Shown: positions 1 through 7,999, counted from the first letter of the stretch. The stretch: 9,315 nucleotides of DNA from Phascolarctobacterium sp. (GCA_016302525.1 JAEDNJ010000054.1:1-9315), one strand, 5' to 3'. Notes: generated from the letters alone by a model not told the origin. Translations and numbers: made by a program.

Positions 1-41
1 AGCTAGTGAATCAGCTTGGCTGTCTCATTGACAACGCTAGT

Positions 42-70
42 ATTATACACACTTTACCCTTGTTTGTCAA
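42..70 (-). promoter_or_regulatory. Perfect consensus sigma-70/SigA promoter facing out of the left edge
   Basis: Read on the minus strand, TTGACA (65-70) is followed by a 17-base spacer (48-64) and TATAAT (42-47). Both hexamers match the consensus 6/6 and the spacing is optimal. The sequence just upstream (about 71-106) is rich in A tracts on the minus strand and could act as an UP element. Transcription should start near 35-38 and run left out of the window, so the gene served is not visible. It lies beyond the purA terminator and cannot serve purA. Such strong promoters often drive tRNA, rRNA or other abundant transcripts, but that is inference. Confidence 0.85.
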
Positions 71-113
71 GCGTTTTGTAACATTTTTAGCACTTTTTCT
101 TGAGCAAATGTAA

Positions 114-148
114 ACATAAAACAACCTCTCTGCACGCGACAGAGAGGT
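114..148 (-). terminator. Intrinsic terminator after purA
   Basis: A perfect 9-bp stem (ACCTCTCTG at 124-132 with CAGAGAGGT at 140-148) encloses a 7-base loop. On the minus strand it is followed by a T-rich tail (TGTTTTATGTTT, 112-123). It sits 38 bases past the purA stop and should end the purB-purA transcript. On the plus strand the same stem is followed by TCTTTTTATT, so it could work in both directions. Confidence 0.85.
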
Positions 149-186
149 CTTTTTATTAGCACGATTTACTTAGCACAAAAAGTGCC

Positions 187-1476
187 TTACAGCAGCTCCT
201 TTAAAACGATGGTTTGCTCGCGGTTGGGACCAACGGAGACAATGCCCAGAGGTACGCCAGCAACCTCGCTTAAGCGTTCCAGATATTTCTTGGTCTTTTC
301 AGGCAGCTTGTCGTATTCACGAATACCGCTGATGTCTGTCATCCAGCCTTCAAACTCTTCGTAAATAGGAGTTACATTGGCCAGGATGTTCAGGCTGGCA
401 GGGATATTCTTAATGGGTTGACCATTTAATTCATAGCCAACGCACATTTTTATAACCGGCATCTTGTCCAAAATATCCAAACGGGTAATAGCCAGGTAGT
501 CCAGACTATTGAGACGAGCACTGTACTTTAGCATGAAGGCATCCAGCCAGCCACAGCGACGAGGACGACCAGTTACAGTGCCGTATTCATGGCCAGCCTC
601 ACGAATGTGATGACCAGGTCCATCAGTATCCAGCAGCTCGGTAGCGAAGGGACCTTCACCTACACGAGTGGTATAAGCCTTAACTACGCCCACAACATGG
701 TCGATAAAGCGAGGACCAACACCAGAGCCAGTGCAGGCATTGCCAGCAGTCGGATTAGAGCTGGTAACATAGGGATAGGTGCCATGGTCAACATCTAGGA
801 AGGTAGCTTGTGCGCCTTCAAAGAGGACATTTTGACCTTCTGCAAAAATTTCATCCAGAACTACGCCAGTATCGGTAACAAAGGGGCGCAGCTTTTCAGC
901 ATAACCGAGGTATTCCTCTAAAATTGCTTCATAGTCAAAGGGCTCGCCACCATAGAGCTTCGTGATGATAGCATTTTTAGCCTCTACATTAACCTTCAGC
1001 TTTTTCGCAAAGGTTTCCGGCTCCATCAAATCGCACATACGGATACCTACACGAGCAACCTTATCCATGTAGCAGGGACCAATACCATTCTTGGTGGTGC
1101 CAATTTTATTTTCGCCTAAAGCAGCCTCCTGCAGCTCGTCTAAGCGTTGATGATAGGGCAGAACAACATGGGCACGGTCAGAGATAACCAGGTTATCGCA
1201 TTTAATGCCCTTTTCCTTCATACCCTCGATTTCCTTCAAAAATACGCCAGGGTTGATAACAACACCATTACCCAGCACATTAATTTTGTCTTCAAATAAT
1301 ACGCCGGAGGGCAACAGACGCAGCTTATAGGCAATATCATTAACCACAACCGTATGGCCAGCATTAGAGCCGCCAGAATAGCGAACTACAGCCTTAGCCT
1401 TTTGTGTCAAATAGTCAACAATTTTACCCTTACCTTCATCGCCCCATTGAGCGCCTAATACAATTACAGATGACAT
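187..1476 (-). CDS. purA: Adenylosuccinate synthetase
   Basis: PurA condenses IMP with aspartate using GTP to give adenylosuccinate, the first committed step from IMP to AMP in the cytoplasm. The product is 429 residues, normal for the bacterial family. Visible motifs are the N-terminal loop GAQWGDEGKGK (residues 8-18) with catalytic D13, and GGSNAGHT with catalytic H41. GTTKNGIGP lies at 125-133, followed by DKVAR..GIR, which holds the dimer-contact K139, R142 and R146. TGRPRRCGWLD (302-312) is the aspartate/IMP loop, and TRLD (331-334) the guanine-recognition motif, with R where many homologues have K. The ending SVGPNRE is conserved. The start at 1476 puts D13 and H41 at their usual family numbers; an alternative ATG two codons upstream (1482) cannot be excluded. 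It follows purB by 45 bases and is probably co-transcribed with it. Confidence 0.97.
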   Translation of the reverse strand: MSSVIVLGAQWGDEGKGKIVDYLTQKAKAVVRYSGGSNAGHTVVVNDIAYKLRLLPSGVLFEDKINVLGNGVVINPGVFLKEIEGMKEKGIKCDNLVISDRAHVVLPYHQRLDELQEAALGENKIGTTKNGIGPCYMDKVARVGIRMCDLMEPETFAKKLKVNVEAKNAIITKLYGGEPFDYEAILEEYLGYAEKLRPFVTDTGVVLDEIFAEGQNVLFEGAQATFLDVDHGTYPYVTSSNPTAGNACTGSGVGPRFIDHVVGVVKAYTTRVGEGPFATELLDTDGPGHHIREAGHEYGTVTGRPRRCGWLDAFMLKYSARLNSLDYLAITRLDILDKMPVIKMCVGYELNGQPIKNIPASLNILANVTPIYEEFEGWMTDISGIREYDKLPEKTKKYLERLSEVAGVPLGIVSVGPNREQTIVLKELL

Positions 1477-1486
1477 GGTCATTCAG

Positions 1487-1492
1487 CTCCTT
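1487..1492 (-). promoter_or_regulatory. Ribosome binding site of purA, bearing on two possible starts
   Basis: AAGGAG on the minus strand lies 4 bases before the ATG at 1482 and 10 bases before the ATG at 1476. The 10-base spacing and the family N-terminus (MSSVIVLG) favour 1476, but either start would give an active protein. Confidence 0.7.
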
Positions 1493-1499
1493 ATACAAA

Positions 1500-1517
1500 T
1501 ATGCTTAATAAAGCATA
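1500..1517 (-). other. Intercistronic hairpin between purB and purA
   Basis: TATGCTT and AAGCATA form a perfect 7-bp stem around a 4-base loop, between the purB stop and the purA ribosome binding site. Only a short T run (TTTG) follows on the minus strand and the stem has few GC pairs, so it is a poor terminator. It may instead affect mRNA stability or slightly lower purA relative to purB. That role is inferred. Confidence 0.5.
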
Positions 1518-1521
1518 GCTA

Positions 1522-2814
1522 TTACAGGCCAAATCTAGAGAAAATCAAGTCAACATTGCGCAGCATGGGCTTAGGATCAAAGCAATGCTCGATTTCTTCC
1601 TTGGTCAGATATTTTTGAATATCGGGGTCAGCATTTACATTAGTCTTGAAGTCAGCACCCTGCAGCCAGCGAGCCATAGCATTGCGTTGAACATAAATAT
1701 AAGCATCCTCACGCAGCACACCCTTAGAAACAAGGGCAATGAGCAGGTTTTGGCTGAAAATCAGGCCGCCGGTCTTATTCAGGTTGGCCATCATTGCATC
1801 AGGATATACCAGCAGCTTATCAATGGTGTTAATCATCTTTCTCAGCATATGGTCCAAAGCAATGGTAGCATCCGGCAGGATAACACGCTCTACAGAGGAA
1901 TGAGAAATATCTCTTTCATGCCACAGAGCCACATTCTCAAAAGCAGCTACGGCATAGCCACGCAGTAGACGAGCCATACCAGAAACCTTTTCCATAGTAA
2001 TAGGATTGCGTTTATGCGGCATAGCAGAGGAGCCCTTTTGACCAGGAGCAAAATATTCCTCAGCCTCGCGAATATCGGTGCGTTGCAGGTTACGGATTTC
2101 AGTAGCCATCTTATCTAAAGAAGAACCGATAACAGCTAAGGTAGCCAGATAGCCAGCATGGCGGTCGCGTTGAATAACCTGAGTAGCCAGTTTAACCGGA
2201 GTAAGGTTCAGCTTCTCGCAAACATAGCTCTCTACAAAGGGGTCAATATTAGAATAGGTGCCAACTGCGCCAGACAGCTTGCCTACAGCCATCAGCTCAC
2301 GAGCTTGCTTTAGGCGAGCCATATCGCGCTCAATTTCGTCAGCCCACAGAATAAACTTCATACCAAAGGTCATAGGCTCAGCATGGATACCATGAGTACG
2401 GCCAATCATAACAGTATATTTATGTTCTTTTGCACGACGCAGCAATACCTCATGGAATTTTTCCAAATGCTTCATGATAAGGTCAGCAGATTGCACAGTC
2501 ATGTAGCATAAAGCAGTATCCTTAACATCACTAGAGGTTAAGCCCTTGTGGATGTACTTGGAAGCATCACCAACATATTCAGCAACATTGGTCAGGAAAG
2601 CGATAACATCATGGTTAGTTACAGCCTCGATTTCCTTAATACGCTCCAAACGGAAATCTGCCTTAGTTTGAATATCCTTTAAAGCAGCATCAGGCACAAC
2701 GCCTAATTTGTTCATAGCCTCACAAGCAAGTATTTCGACCTTAAGCATGGTTCTGAATTCATTTTCCAGAGTCCAGATATTGCCCATCTCAGGATGGGTA
2801 TAACGATCGATCAT
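1522..2814 (-). CDS. purB: Adenylosuccinate lyase
   Basis: PurB releases fumarate in two purine steps: SAICAR to AICAR in IMP synthesis, and adenylosuccinate to AMP right after PurA. It acts as a cytoplasmic homotetramer of the fumarase/aspartase superfamily. The product is 430 residues, close to the compact Bacillus-type enzyme. Visible are TNHDVIAFL with H68, GRTHGIHAEP with the general-acid H141, and the signature GQKGSSAMPHKRNP (258-271) on the flexible loop with the catalytic serine (S262/S263). The ATG at 2814 is chosen because it begins MIDRYTHPEMG, the usual family N-terminus, and has an AGGAGG site 10 bases upstream. An in-frame extension to 2886 adds 24 residues unlike the family and is unlikely. 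The gene has its own promoter and is separated from dnaB by a terminator; purA follows directly. Confidence 0.97.
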   Translation of the reverse strand: MIDRYTHPEMGNIWTLENEFRTMLKVEILACEAMNKLGVVPDAALKDIQTKADFRLERIKEIEAVTNHDVIAFLTNVAEYVGDASKYIHKGLTSSDVKDTALCYMTVQSADLIMKHLEKFHEVLLRRAKEHKYTVMIGRTHGIHAEPMTFGMKFILWADEIERDMARLKQARELMAVGKLSGAVGTYSNIDPFVESYVCEKLNLTPVKLATQVIQRDRHAGYLATLAVIGSSLDKMATEIRNLQRTDIREAEEYFAPGQKGSSAMPHKRNPITMEKVSGMARLLRGYAVAAFENVALWHERDISHSSVERVILPDATIALDHMLRKMINTIDKLLVYPDAMMANLNKTGGLIFSQNLLIALVSKGVLREDAYIYVQRNAMARWLQGADFKTNVNADPDIQKYLTKEEIEHCFDPKPMLRNVDLIFSRFGL

Positions 2815-2824
2815 TTTTGTTCTC

Positions 2825-2830
2825 CCTCCT
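2825..2830 (-). promoter_or_regulatory. Strong ribosome binding site of purB
   Basis: AGGAGG on the minus strand, extended to AGGAGGGAGA, lies 10 bases before the ATG at 2814. It fixes this start over the upstream in-frame codon at 2886. Confidence 0.85.
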
Positions 2831-2902
2831 AAAAATCTAAAAAACCACAAAGCAATATAAGTAGTTATGCAGCTCTCAGCCTGCAATAATCATACACAAT
2901 AA

Positions 2903-2931
2903 ATAATAGCATTTCTTGAAAGCAATAGCAA
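2903..2931 (-). promoter_or_regulatory. Probable promoter of purB-purA
   Basis: On the minus strand TTGCTA (2926-2931, 4/6 to consensus) is followed by a 17-base spacer and TATTAT (2903-2908, 5/6). It lies between the dnaB terminator and purB, where a promoter is needed, and gives a leader of roughly 80 bases. I see no recognisable riboswitch or PurR-type box in that leader, so no regulation can be assigned. Confidence 0.55.
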
Positions 2932-2973
2932 TAGTTTTTCCTAAATCATAGGATTTATATTTATAAATGATAC

Positions 2974-3006
2974 AAAAATAGGGCTCTTTCCCTAGGAAAA
3001 AGCCCT
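2974..3006 (-). terminator. Intrinsic terminator after dnaB
   Basis: On the minus strand AGGGCTTTTTCC (3006-2995) pairs with GGAAAGAGCCCT (2991-2980) as a 12-bp stem with one G-U pair and a 3-base loop. ATTTTT follows at 2979-2974. It begins 24 bases past the dnaB stop and marks the end of the yybS-gdpP-rplI-dnaB operon. Confidence 0.9.
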
Positions 3007-3029
3007 TAATTTGTAACATTTTCTTTTGC

Positions 3030-4385
3030 TTAGCCCTGCATTTTGGTAAAGCCCACAAACTTGGTAAACTGCTTGTGGAAAAAGAGATTTACTGTATCTA
3101 CAGGACCATTTCTGTGCTTAGCTATAATCAGCTCGGTATGCTTATTTTCTGTCTCCGGATTGTAGTAATCCTCGCGATATAAAAAGGCTACAATATCCGC
3201 ATCCTGCTCTAAAGAGCCGGATTCACGCAGGTCGCTGAGCATGGGTCGCTTCACCTGACGAGCTTCAACACCACGACTGAGCTGCGATAAAGAAATAAGC
3301 GGTACATTCAGCTCCCTTGCCAAAGCCTTTAGTGAGCGGGAAATCTCGGAAACCTCCTGTTGGCGATCACCCATGCTGTTGCGCTTACCGCTGCCCTGCA
3401 TGAGCTGCAGATAGTCCACTACAATAAGGTCCAGTCCATGCTCTGCCTTGAGGCGGCGAGCACGGCTGCGCATTTCCATAGCAGTGATACCGGGGGTATC
3501 GTCAATAAAAATGCTGGCGTTGCTGAACACATTGCAGGTTTCCCAGAAACGAGCCCAATCATCATTGCTAAGCTCACCTACGCGCAGGCGTTGGCTGTCA
3601 ATATTGCCCTCAGAGCACAGCATACGACTTACTAGCTGCTCCTTACTCATTTCCAGGCTGAAGAAGGCCACGCTGAGAGGCTTTTCTCTGCGCATTTTTG
3701 TGTGTGCTCTTAGCGCAACATTCTGCACAATATTCAGGGCAAAGGCTGTTTTACCCATAGAGGGACGGGCTGCCAAAATGATGAAGTCAGAGGGCTGCAG
3801 GCCGCTTGTCAGCTTATCTAAATCAGTAAAGCCTGTCGGGATACCTGTCAGACCCCCCTTATTCTCCAGCACACCGCTGATTTTCGTTGCCACATCCATG
3901 GCAATATCCTTGATGCTGGCAAAGTCCGATTGATTTTGACCATTAGCAATATCCAGAACCAGCTTTTCGGCTCTGTCCATCAGCACCGGCAATTCATCCT
4001 CCGGATTGTAGCCCATAGCGGCAATCTCCGTGCCTGCTCTAATCATCTGGCGCAGCTGGGACTTATCCTTGACAATATCCGCATGATACTTGACATTCGC
4101 AGCAGTAGCTACCGCCTTGGTCAGGCTCATTACATAGGCTAAGCCACCGACATCCTCCAGCTTATTATTCTTGTTGAGCAGCTCGGTTACGGTAATATAG
4201 TCTACAGCCTCATTCTTATTGAAAAGCTCCAGCATGATACTATAAATAACCTTGTGTGCCTCGCGATAAAAATCCTCTGCCAAAAGAATTTCTGAAACCC
4301 TTGCGATAGCCTCCCTATCAACAAACATTGCACCGAGGACGGACTGCTCTGCCTCTATATTTTGCGGGGGAATTCTTTCTTCCAT
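3030..4385 (-). CDS. dnaB: Replicative DNA helicase DnaB
   Basis: DnaB (DnaC in Bacillus naming) is the hexameric helicase that unwinds DNA at the replication fork and recruits primase. The product is 451 residues, typical for the family. The N-terminal helical domain begins PPQNIEAEQSVLGAM and spans about residues 6-110. The RecA-like motor domain starts near TGIPTGFTDLD (180-190). Walker A is ARPSMGKT (206-213) with K212. FFSLEMS (241-247) holds the presumed catalytic E245. Walker B is LIVVDYLQL (320-328) with D324. SQLSRGVEAR and the LRESGSLEQDAD stretch follow, then HRNGP (424-428). No intein interrupts the gene, although DnaB is a common intein host. An AGGGGAG site lies 7 bases before the ATG. 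rplI ends 21 bases upstream, so the two are co-transcribed. Confidence 0.98.
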   Translation of the reverse strand: MEERIPPQNIEAEQSVLGAMFVDREAIARVSEILLAEDFYREAHKVIYSIMLELFNKNEAVDYITVTELLNKNNKLEDVGGLAYVMSLTKAVATAANVKYHADIVKDKSQLRQMIRAGTEIAAMGYNPEDELPVLMDRAEKLVLDIANGQNQSDFASIKDIAMDVATKISGVLENKGGLTGIPTGFTDLDKLTSGLQPSDFIILAARPSMGKTAFALNIVQNVALRAHTKMRREKPLSVAFFSLEMSKEQLVSRMLCSEGNIDSQRLRVGELSNDDWARFWETCNVFSNASIFIDDTPGITAMEMRSRARRLKAEHGLDLIVVDYLQLMQGSGKRNSMGDRQQEVSEISRSLKALARELNVPLISLSQLSRGVEARQVKRPMLSDLRESGSLEQDADIVAFLYREDYYNPETENKHTELIIAKHRNGPVDTVNLFFHKQFTKFVGFTKMQG

Positions 4386-4406
4386 GATTTGTCTCCCCTG
4401 GGCTGC

Positions 4407-4859
4407 TTAAGCTTCTTCCTTGACAACCATTACCTTAAATTGGGCAGTAACCTCAGGATGCAGCTTAGCAACAGCGGTGTACTCGCCCAGATTTTTAATA
4501 GCGTTTTTGATTTCTACCTTACGGCGGTCAATGTTAAGACCAGTTTGCTTTACCAGAGCCTCAGCAACATCCTTGGAATTGATGGAGCCAAATACTCTGC
4601 CATTGTCGCCTACACGCATGGTCATCTTCACAACAACCTTCTCCACCTGATGGCCTAAAACAACGGCTTCATCCTTAGCCTGAGCTGCTCTATGAGCTGC
4701 GGTTGCCTGGTCCTTTTTTGCCTGGTTGACATTAGCTGCATTAGCTTCCTTAGCCAGCTTCTTGGGCAGCAGGTAGTTGCGGCCATAGCCCTCAGCAGTC
4801 TCGACAATTTCACCCTTTTTACCTAAACCTTTAATGTCTTGTAACAAAATTACCTTCAT
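4407..4859 (-). CDS. rplI: 50S ribosomal protein L9
   Basis: L9 binds 23S rRNA near the L1 stalk and helps keep the reading frame and translational fidelity. The product is 150 residues, full length. The N-terminal RNA-binding domain begins MKVILLQDIKGLGKKGE and contains the L9 signature region GYGRNYLLPKKLA (24-36). A long lysine- and alanine-rich connecting helix covers about 40-75. The C-terminal domain ends in KVMVVKEEA and includes NGRVFGSI (86-93). The ATG overlaps the gdpP stop as ATGA, and its AAGGAG site lies inside gdpP, which suggests translational coupling. dnaB follows after 21 bases. The rplI-dnaB linkage is conserved in Bacillota. Confidence 0.97.
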   Translation of the reverse strand: MKVILLQDIKGLGKKGEIVETAEGYGRNYLLPKKLAKEANAANVNQAKKDQATAAHRAAQAKDEAVVLGHQVEKVVVKMTMRVGDNGRVFGSINSKDVAEALVKQTGLNIDRRKVEIKNAIKNLGEYTAVAKLHPEVTAQFKVMVVKEEA

Positions 4860-6973
4860 TGTTCTAAATCTCCTTCTGTTGCTTTAATTTTATCTATTTG
4901 TTTTTTCACCATTTCAATAATGATGGGTTTAACATCCTTAGCCCGTTTATCCTTGAGCTGGGCTCCGGCTACAGTCTGGTGACCACCGCCACCCAAGGCC
5001 TCCATAATCACCTGTACATTGACAAGACCCGTACTGCGGGCACTTAGGCTCAGGCTGCCATCTGTGTATTCGTTAATCGTAATGCTTACCAAAATACCTA
5101 CCACAGAAATCATGCGGTCGCTGGCCTGCGCTGCCAGTACAGAAGCAGTCTCACCCTTCTCCACATTGCTGTTTACGCAAATAGCCAGCCCCTCAATGGG
5201 CATTTCTGCTCCGGCAATGAGCTTGGAGCGCTGCTGAATAGTCGCAAAATCATCCTTAAAGAGGTCCTTAACAATGCTGGGGTCAGCACCACTGCGGCGC
5301 AAAAGGGCAGCAGCCTCAAAGGTACGCTCGCCCGTCTGGGTAACAAAGCTCTTTGTATCCAGCACAATACCAGAATAGAGAGCTGTTGCCTCAGCCGCCG
5401 AGAATTTTAGCGTATTATCAAAATAACCGGCCAGCTCTGTCACCAGCTCCGAGGTGGAGGATGAGGACGGCTCTAAATAAACAAGAGTATTTTCGTCAGC
5501 CAGGATATCCTCGGCCCGACGGTGATGGTCAATCAAAATACGCTCCGAAATATGGTCTAGCAGCTTTCTGCTGGCACAAAGGCTCGCTCTGTGATGGTCT
5601 ACTAAGATCAAAAGGCTCTTAGGCGTAGCCAGAGCAATGGCCTCCTCCTCGTGAATCATCAGCTCGGGATAGTGAACACGCTCCTCCTGCCCTTCGGCTT
5701 CAAGGGACTCTGCCTTTGACCTTTCCCAAAACTCATTCAGCATATTGATGATTTTTTGCATGGAGCTATTTTTATCCTGAATTTCGCTGGTGACAATCAA
5801 GGTCTCCTTGCCGAGAGACTTCGCCAGCTTCGCCACACCAATAGTGCCTCCAATAGCATCAAAGTCCTCGTCATAATGACCCATGACAAAGATTCTGTCT
5901 GCCTTCTGCATGAGCTCCTTAATAGCATTGGCCACCAGGCGTACACGCACACGCGTACTTTTAGCATTTACGACATTGTTGGCACCATAAGCCTTCGTGC
6001 TGCCCTCCTTGGCAACCAAAGCCTGGTCGCCGCCACGAGCTAAGGCTTGAAAGAGAATATCGTTTGCATTGTGAATCATATCCTCTAAGGTAGCCCCATC
6101 GCAGTCAATGCCAATACTCATGGTAGCAGGCAGCTTATTGCCCACACGCACCTGACGAATCTTCTTCAGCACCTCAAACTCGGTAGCCTCTATATATTCT
6201 ACAGCGCTGCGTGTAAAGCCTACGAGACACATTTCCTTATTCAGACGGCAAATAAAGCCGGCGTGCTCTGCGGCCCATTTGGTGAGCAGCGTATTAACCT
6301 CGCCGCTCAGGCTGGCCATTTCAGTTTCTGTCAGCCCACGCATAACATCCTCATAGCTGTCCATGCGCACAAAGCCCAGACAGATATGCTCATTTGCATA
6401 TTTTTCCTTTAAAAGCTGCAGCTCGGTGACATCCTTAAGGTAGAGCATAAGTCCGCTGGTATTGTCATCCTTGCCTCGCGGAGCATTCTCCTGCGTTTCC
6501 ACCTTAGAATAGCACATGAGATAATAGCGGTCCTGCATTTGCAGCAGCAGCTCGCCATTTTTAACACACATCATCTCAAAGTTCATTTTGTCGGGCAGGG
6601 GCAGAATTTCCTCAGGCGCCATACCCTCTAGCTTCTCCTTGCCCACCCATTGGGCAAAGATATCGTTTTTCCATTGCAGCTTGCCGTTTTTAGAAAAGAC
6701 GGCCATACCAATATCCATTTTGCTCACGGCAAAATGATTGGCGCGCTCAATGTTGCGTACAATATTATCCATATAGCTAGAGAAAAACAGCTCCTTGCTG
6801 ATGGAGTTTTTCTTTGTGAAATAAAAGGCTGCCCCAATAACAGCCAAGGCTAAAATAATACAGAGCGGTGTCGGCTTTATGTAGATAATAGTAAGTCCCA
6901 GGACAACGATAACCACCAGATACAGGCGGCTTTCCAGCTGGGAATTCATTTTATTATTTAATCCCTTTAGCAT
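4856..6973 (-). CDS. gdpP: Membrane-bound cyclic-di-AMP phosphodiesterase (GdpP, DHH/DHHA1 family)
   Basis: GdpP-family enzymes hydrolyse c-di-AMP to pApA and so tune potassium, osmotic and cell-wall homeostasis. The product is 705 residues. Two membrane helices lie at about 17-33 and 36-53. A PAS-like domain follows at about 80-190, then a degenerate GGDEF domain at about 195-325; no GGDEF signature is visible, and the corresponding stretch reads CRLNKEMCLVGF. The DHH domain carries MGHYDEDFDAIG (H366, D370, D372), VDHHR (D459-H461), IDHHRR (D482-H484) and GIVLDTKSF (D539). The DHHA1 domain ends with GGGGHQTVAGA (661-671). All expected metal ligands are present, so it should be active. An acidic stretch at about 420-445 may lengthen the linker between the first and second motifs. 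The start at 6973 is set by GGAGG 8 bases upstream; 6988 is an in-frame alternative. yybS ends 64 bases upstream, and the stop overlaps rplI. Confidence 0.95.
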   Translation of the reverse strand: MLKGLNNKMNSQLESRLYLVVIVVLGLTIIYIKPTPLCIILALAVIGAAFYFTKKNSISKELFFSSYMDNIVRNIERANHFAVSKMDIGMAVFSKNGKLQWKNDIFAQWVGKEKLEGMAPEEILPLPDKMNFEMMCVKNGELLLQMQDRYYLMCYSKVETQENAPRGKDDNTSGLMLYLKDVTELQLLKEKYANEHICLGFVRMDSYEDVMRGLTETEMASLSGEVNTLLTKWAAEHAGFICRLNKEMCLVGFTRSAVEYIEATEFEVLKKIRQVRVGNKLPATMSIGIDCDGATLEDMIHNANDILFQALARGGDQALVAKEGSTKAYGANNVVNAKSTRVRVRLVANAIKELMQKADRIFVMGHYDEDFDAIGGTIGVAKLAKSLGKETLIVTSEIQDKNSSMQKIINMLNEFWERSKAESLEAEGQEERVHYPELMIHEEEAIALATPKSLLILVDHHRASLCASRKLLDHISERILIDHHRRAEDILADENTLVYLEPSSSSTSELVTELAGYFDNTLKFSAAEATALYSGIVLDTKSFVTQTGERTFEAAALLRRSGADPSIVKDLFKDDFATIQQRSKLIAGAEMPIEGLAICVNSNVEKGETASVLAAQASDRMISVVGILVSITINEYTDGSLSLSARSTGLVNVQVIMEALGGGGHQTVAGAQLKDKRAKDVKPIIIEMVKKQIDKIKATEGDLEQ

Positions 6974-6981
6974 CCTTATTG

Positions 6982-6986
6982 CCTCC
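6982..6986 (-). promoter_or_regulatory. Ribosome binding site of gdpP
   Basis: GGAGG on the minus strand lies 8 bases before the ATG at 6973. The upstream in-frame ATG at 6988 overlaps this site and has no good site of its own, so the shorter start is preferred. Confidence 0.8.
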
Positions 6987-7037
6987 ATTCAAACAGGCTC
7001 AGAAAAACAACTCTTGCAGCTTCGTTTTTTGCTCGGC

Positions 7038-7994
7038 TTATTTGTACTCCTTGCGAATTTTGCGGAAGTCTGCCACCATATCAGCCGCGCCTACATAAAC
7101 CATAATCTGGGTAAAGATAGGGATGAAGAAGATGACCGTAGTAGCTACACCAGCCCACCAGCTCGGCTTATTTTTATGCTTAACATACCAATACACCAGT
7201 GAGATGGCCTGAATGACCAAAGAGAAGGTGCACACCGTCTGGACATTAACACAGGCCTCATACATCCAGGTATGGGTAAGCTTATTGACATAAAAGTAGG
7301 TCACTCCTATCAGAGACAGGAAATAAGGCGCCAGCACCCAGCTAGGCACAACCCATTCCGTAAAGGCCGGCAGGGGGTCAAAGCTTTCACCTAGGCGGCC
7401 TAAAATCTTTTTCGCCACAAAATAATTCACAAAGGTCAAGAGAGGGGCGCTCACCAGCAGGGAGCCCGGCATAATAATACGCATCATCTTAATCATCTCG
7501 GCATAGCCGTCAATCGCAGCCTTAGTATCAGCCTCGCTCATACCGTGATTGCGATAAAAGGCCTCCATCTCTGTCAGGCTGTTTTCAAACTGCGTGAACA
7601 TGGTAGCAATGGGGTCCAAATCCAAAATAGCAAAGCTCATAATAAAGTTGAGAATCAGGGCCACAATAGTACCCACGCTGCCGTAAAGAATGACCTTTAC
7701 CGGGCTTAAACGGCGGTGCATACATTCGCCCAGCACAAGCCCCATCAAACCAAAGATAACACCCAAAAAGAAGGCCTGAATAGGACTGATGACGATAGCC
7801 ACAATCAGAGAGGCTACAATCAGCGTCATAAAGCCATATTTAAAGCCATTACGCATACAGCAGATAATGATGGGCAGAGGCCACACAAAGTTAATAAAGG
7901 CACCGATTACAGGCACATACATAGCGACTAAGGCCATGACAACGGCAATAGCAGCTAAAATACCAGCTTCAACCATAGCAGAAGTTTTTCTCAT
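7038..7994 (-). CDS. yybS: YybS-like integral membrane protein (DUF2232)
   Basis: This is a predicted polytopic membrane protein of 318 residues. I assign it to the YybS/DUF2232 family from its position directly before gdpP, its length and its hydrophobic pattern; the biochemical function of the family is unknown. Hydrophobic segments lie at about 8-27, 33-48, 53-71, 73-90, 101-123, 171-195, 216-237, 249-270 and 280-302, giving eight or nine helices. A soluble loop at about 130-170 is rich in acidic residues and methionine. The C-terminus is short and basic (RKIRKEYK). The start at 7994 is set by AAGGAGG 5 bases upstream. A TTG at 8048 is in frame but lies only a few bases past the predicted transcription start. 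This is the first gene of the operon. Its persistent linkage to gdpP suggests a related envelope role, which is inference. Confidence 0.85.
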   Translation of the reverse strand: MRKTSAMVEAGILAAIAVVMALVAMYVPVIGAFINFVWPLPIIICCMRNGFKYGFMTLIVASLIVAIVISPIQAFFLGVIFGLMGLVLGECMHRRLSPVKVILYGSVGTIVALILNFIMSFAILDLDPIATMFTQFENSLTEMEAFYRNHGMSEADTKAAIDGYAEMIKMMRIIMPGSLLVSAPLLTFVNYFVAKKILGRLGESFDPLPAFTEWVVPSWVLAPYFLSLIGVTYFYVNKLTHTWMYEACVNVQTVCTFSLVIQAISLVYWYVKHKNKPSWWAGVATTVIFFIPIFTQIMVYVGAADMVADFRKIRKEYK

Positions 7995-7999
7995 TCTAT

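Noticed and set aside
53..60. CTTTACCC in the left-edge promoter spacer resembling the repeat core CTTTACCT
   Set aside because: Only seven to eight bases match, the rest of the unit is absent, and the similarity is likely chance.
2841..2885. Two weak hairpins in the purB leader (TGCAG/CTGCA, and AACTAC/GTGGTT followed by TTTT), possibly an attenuator
   Set aside because: The stems are 5-6 bp with few GC pairs, and no clear alternative pairing or ligand-binding core is seen. It matches no purine riboswitch I know.
2876..3058. Small minus-strand reading frame across the dnaB end and the dnaB-purB gap
   Set aside because: It overlaps the dnaB C-terminus and the terminator, has no ribosome binding site, and its low-complexity translation resembles no protein I recognise.
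3448..3933. Long plus-strand open frame opposite dnaB
   Set aside because: It lies wholly antisense to a well-conserved helicase and has no promoter or ribosome binding site; it is a shadow of dnaB codon use.
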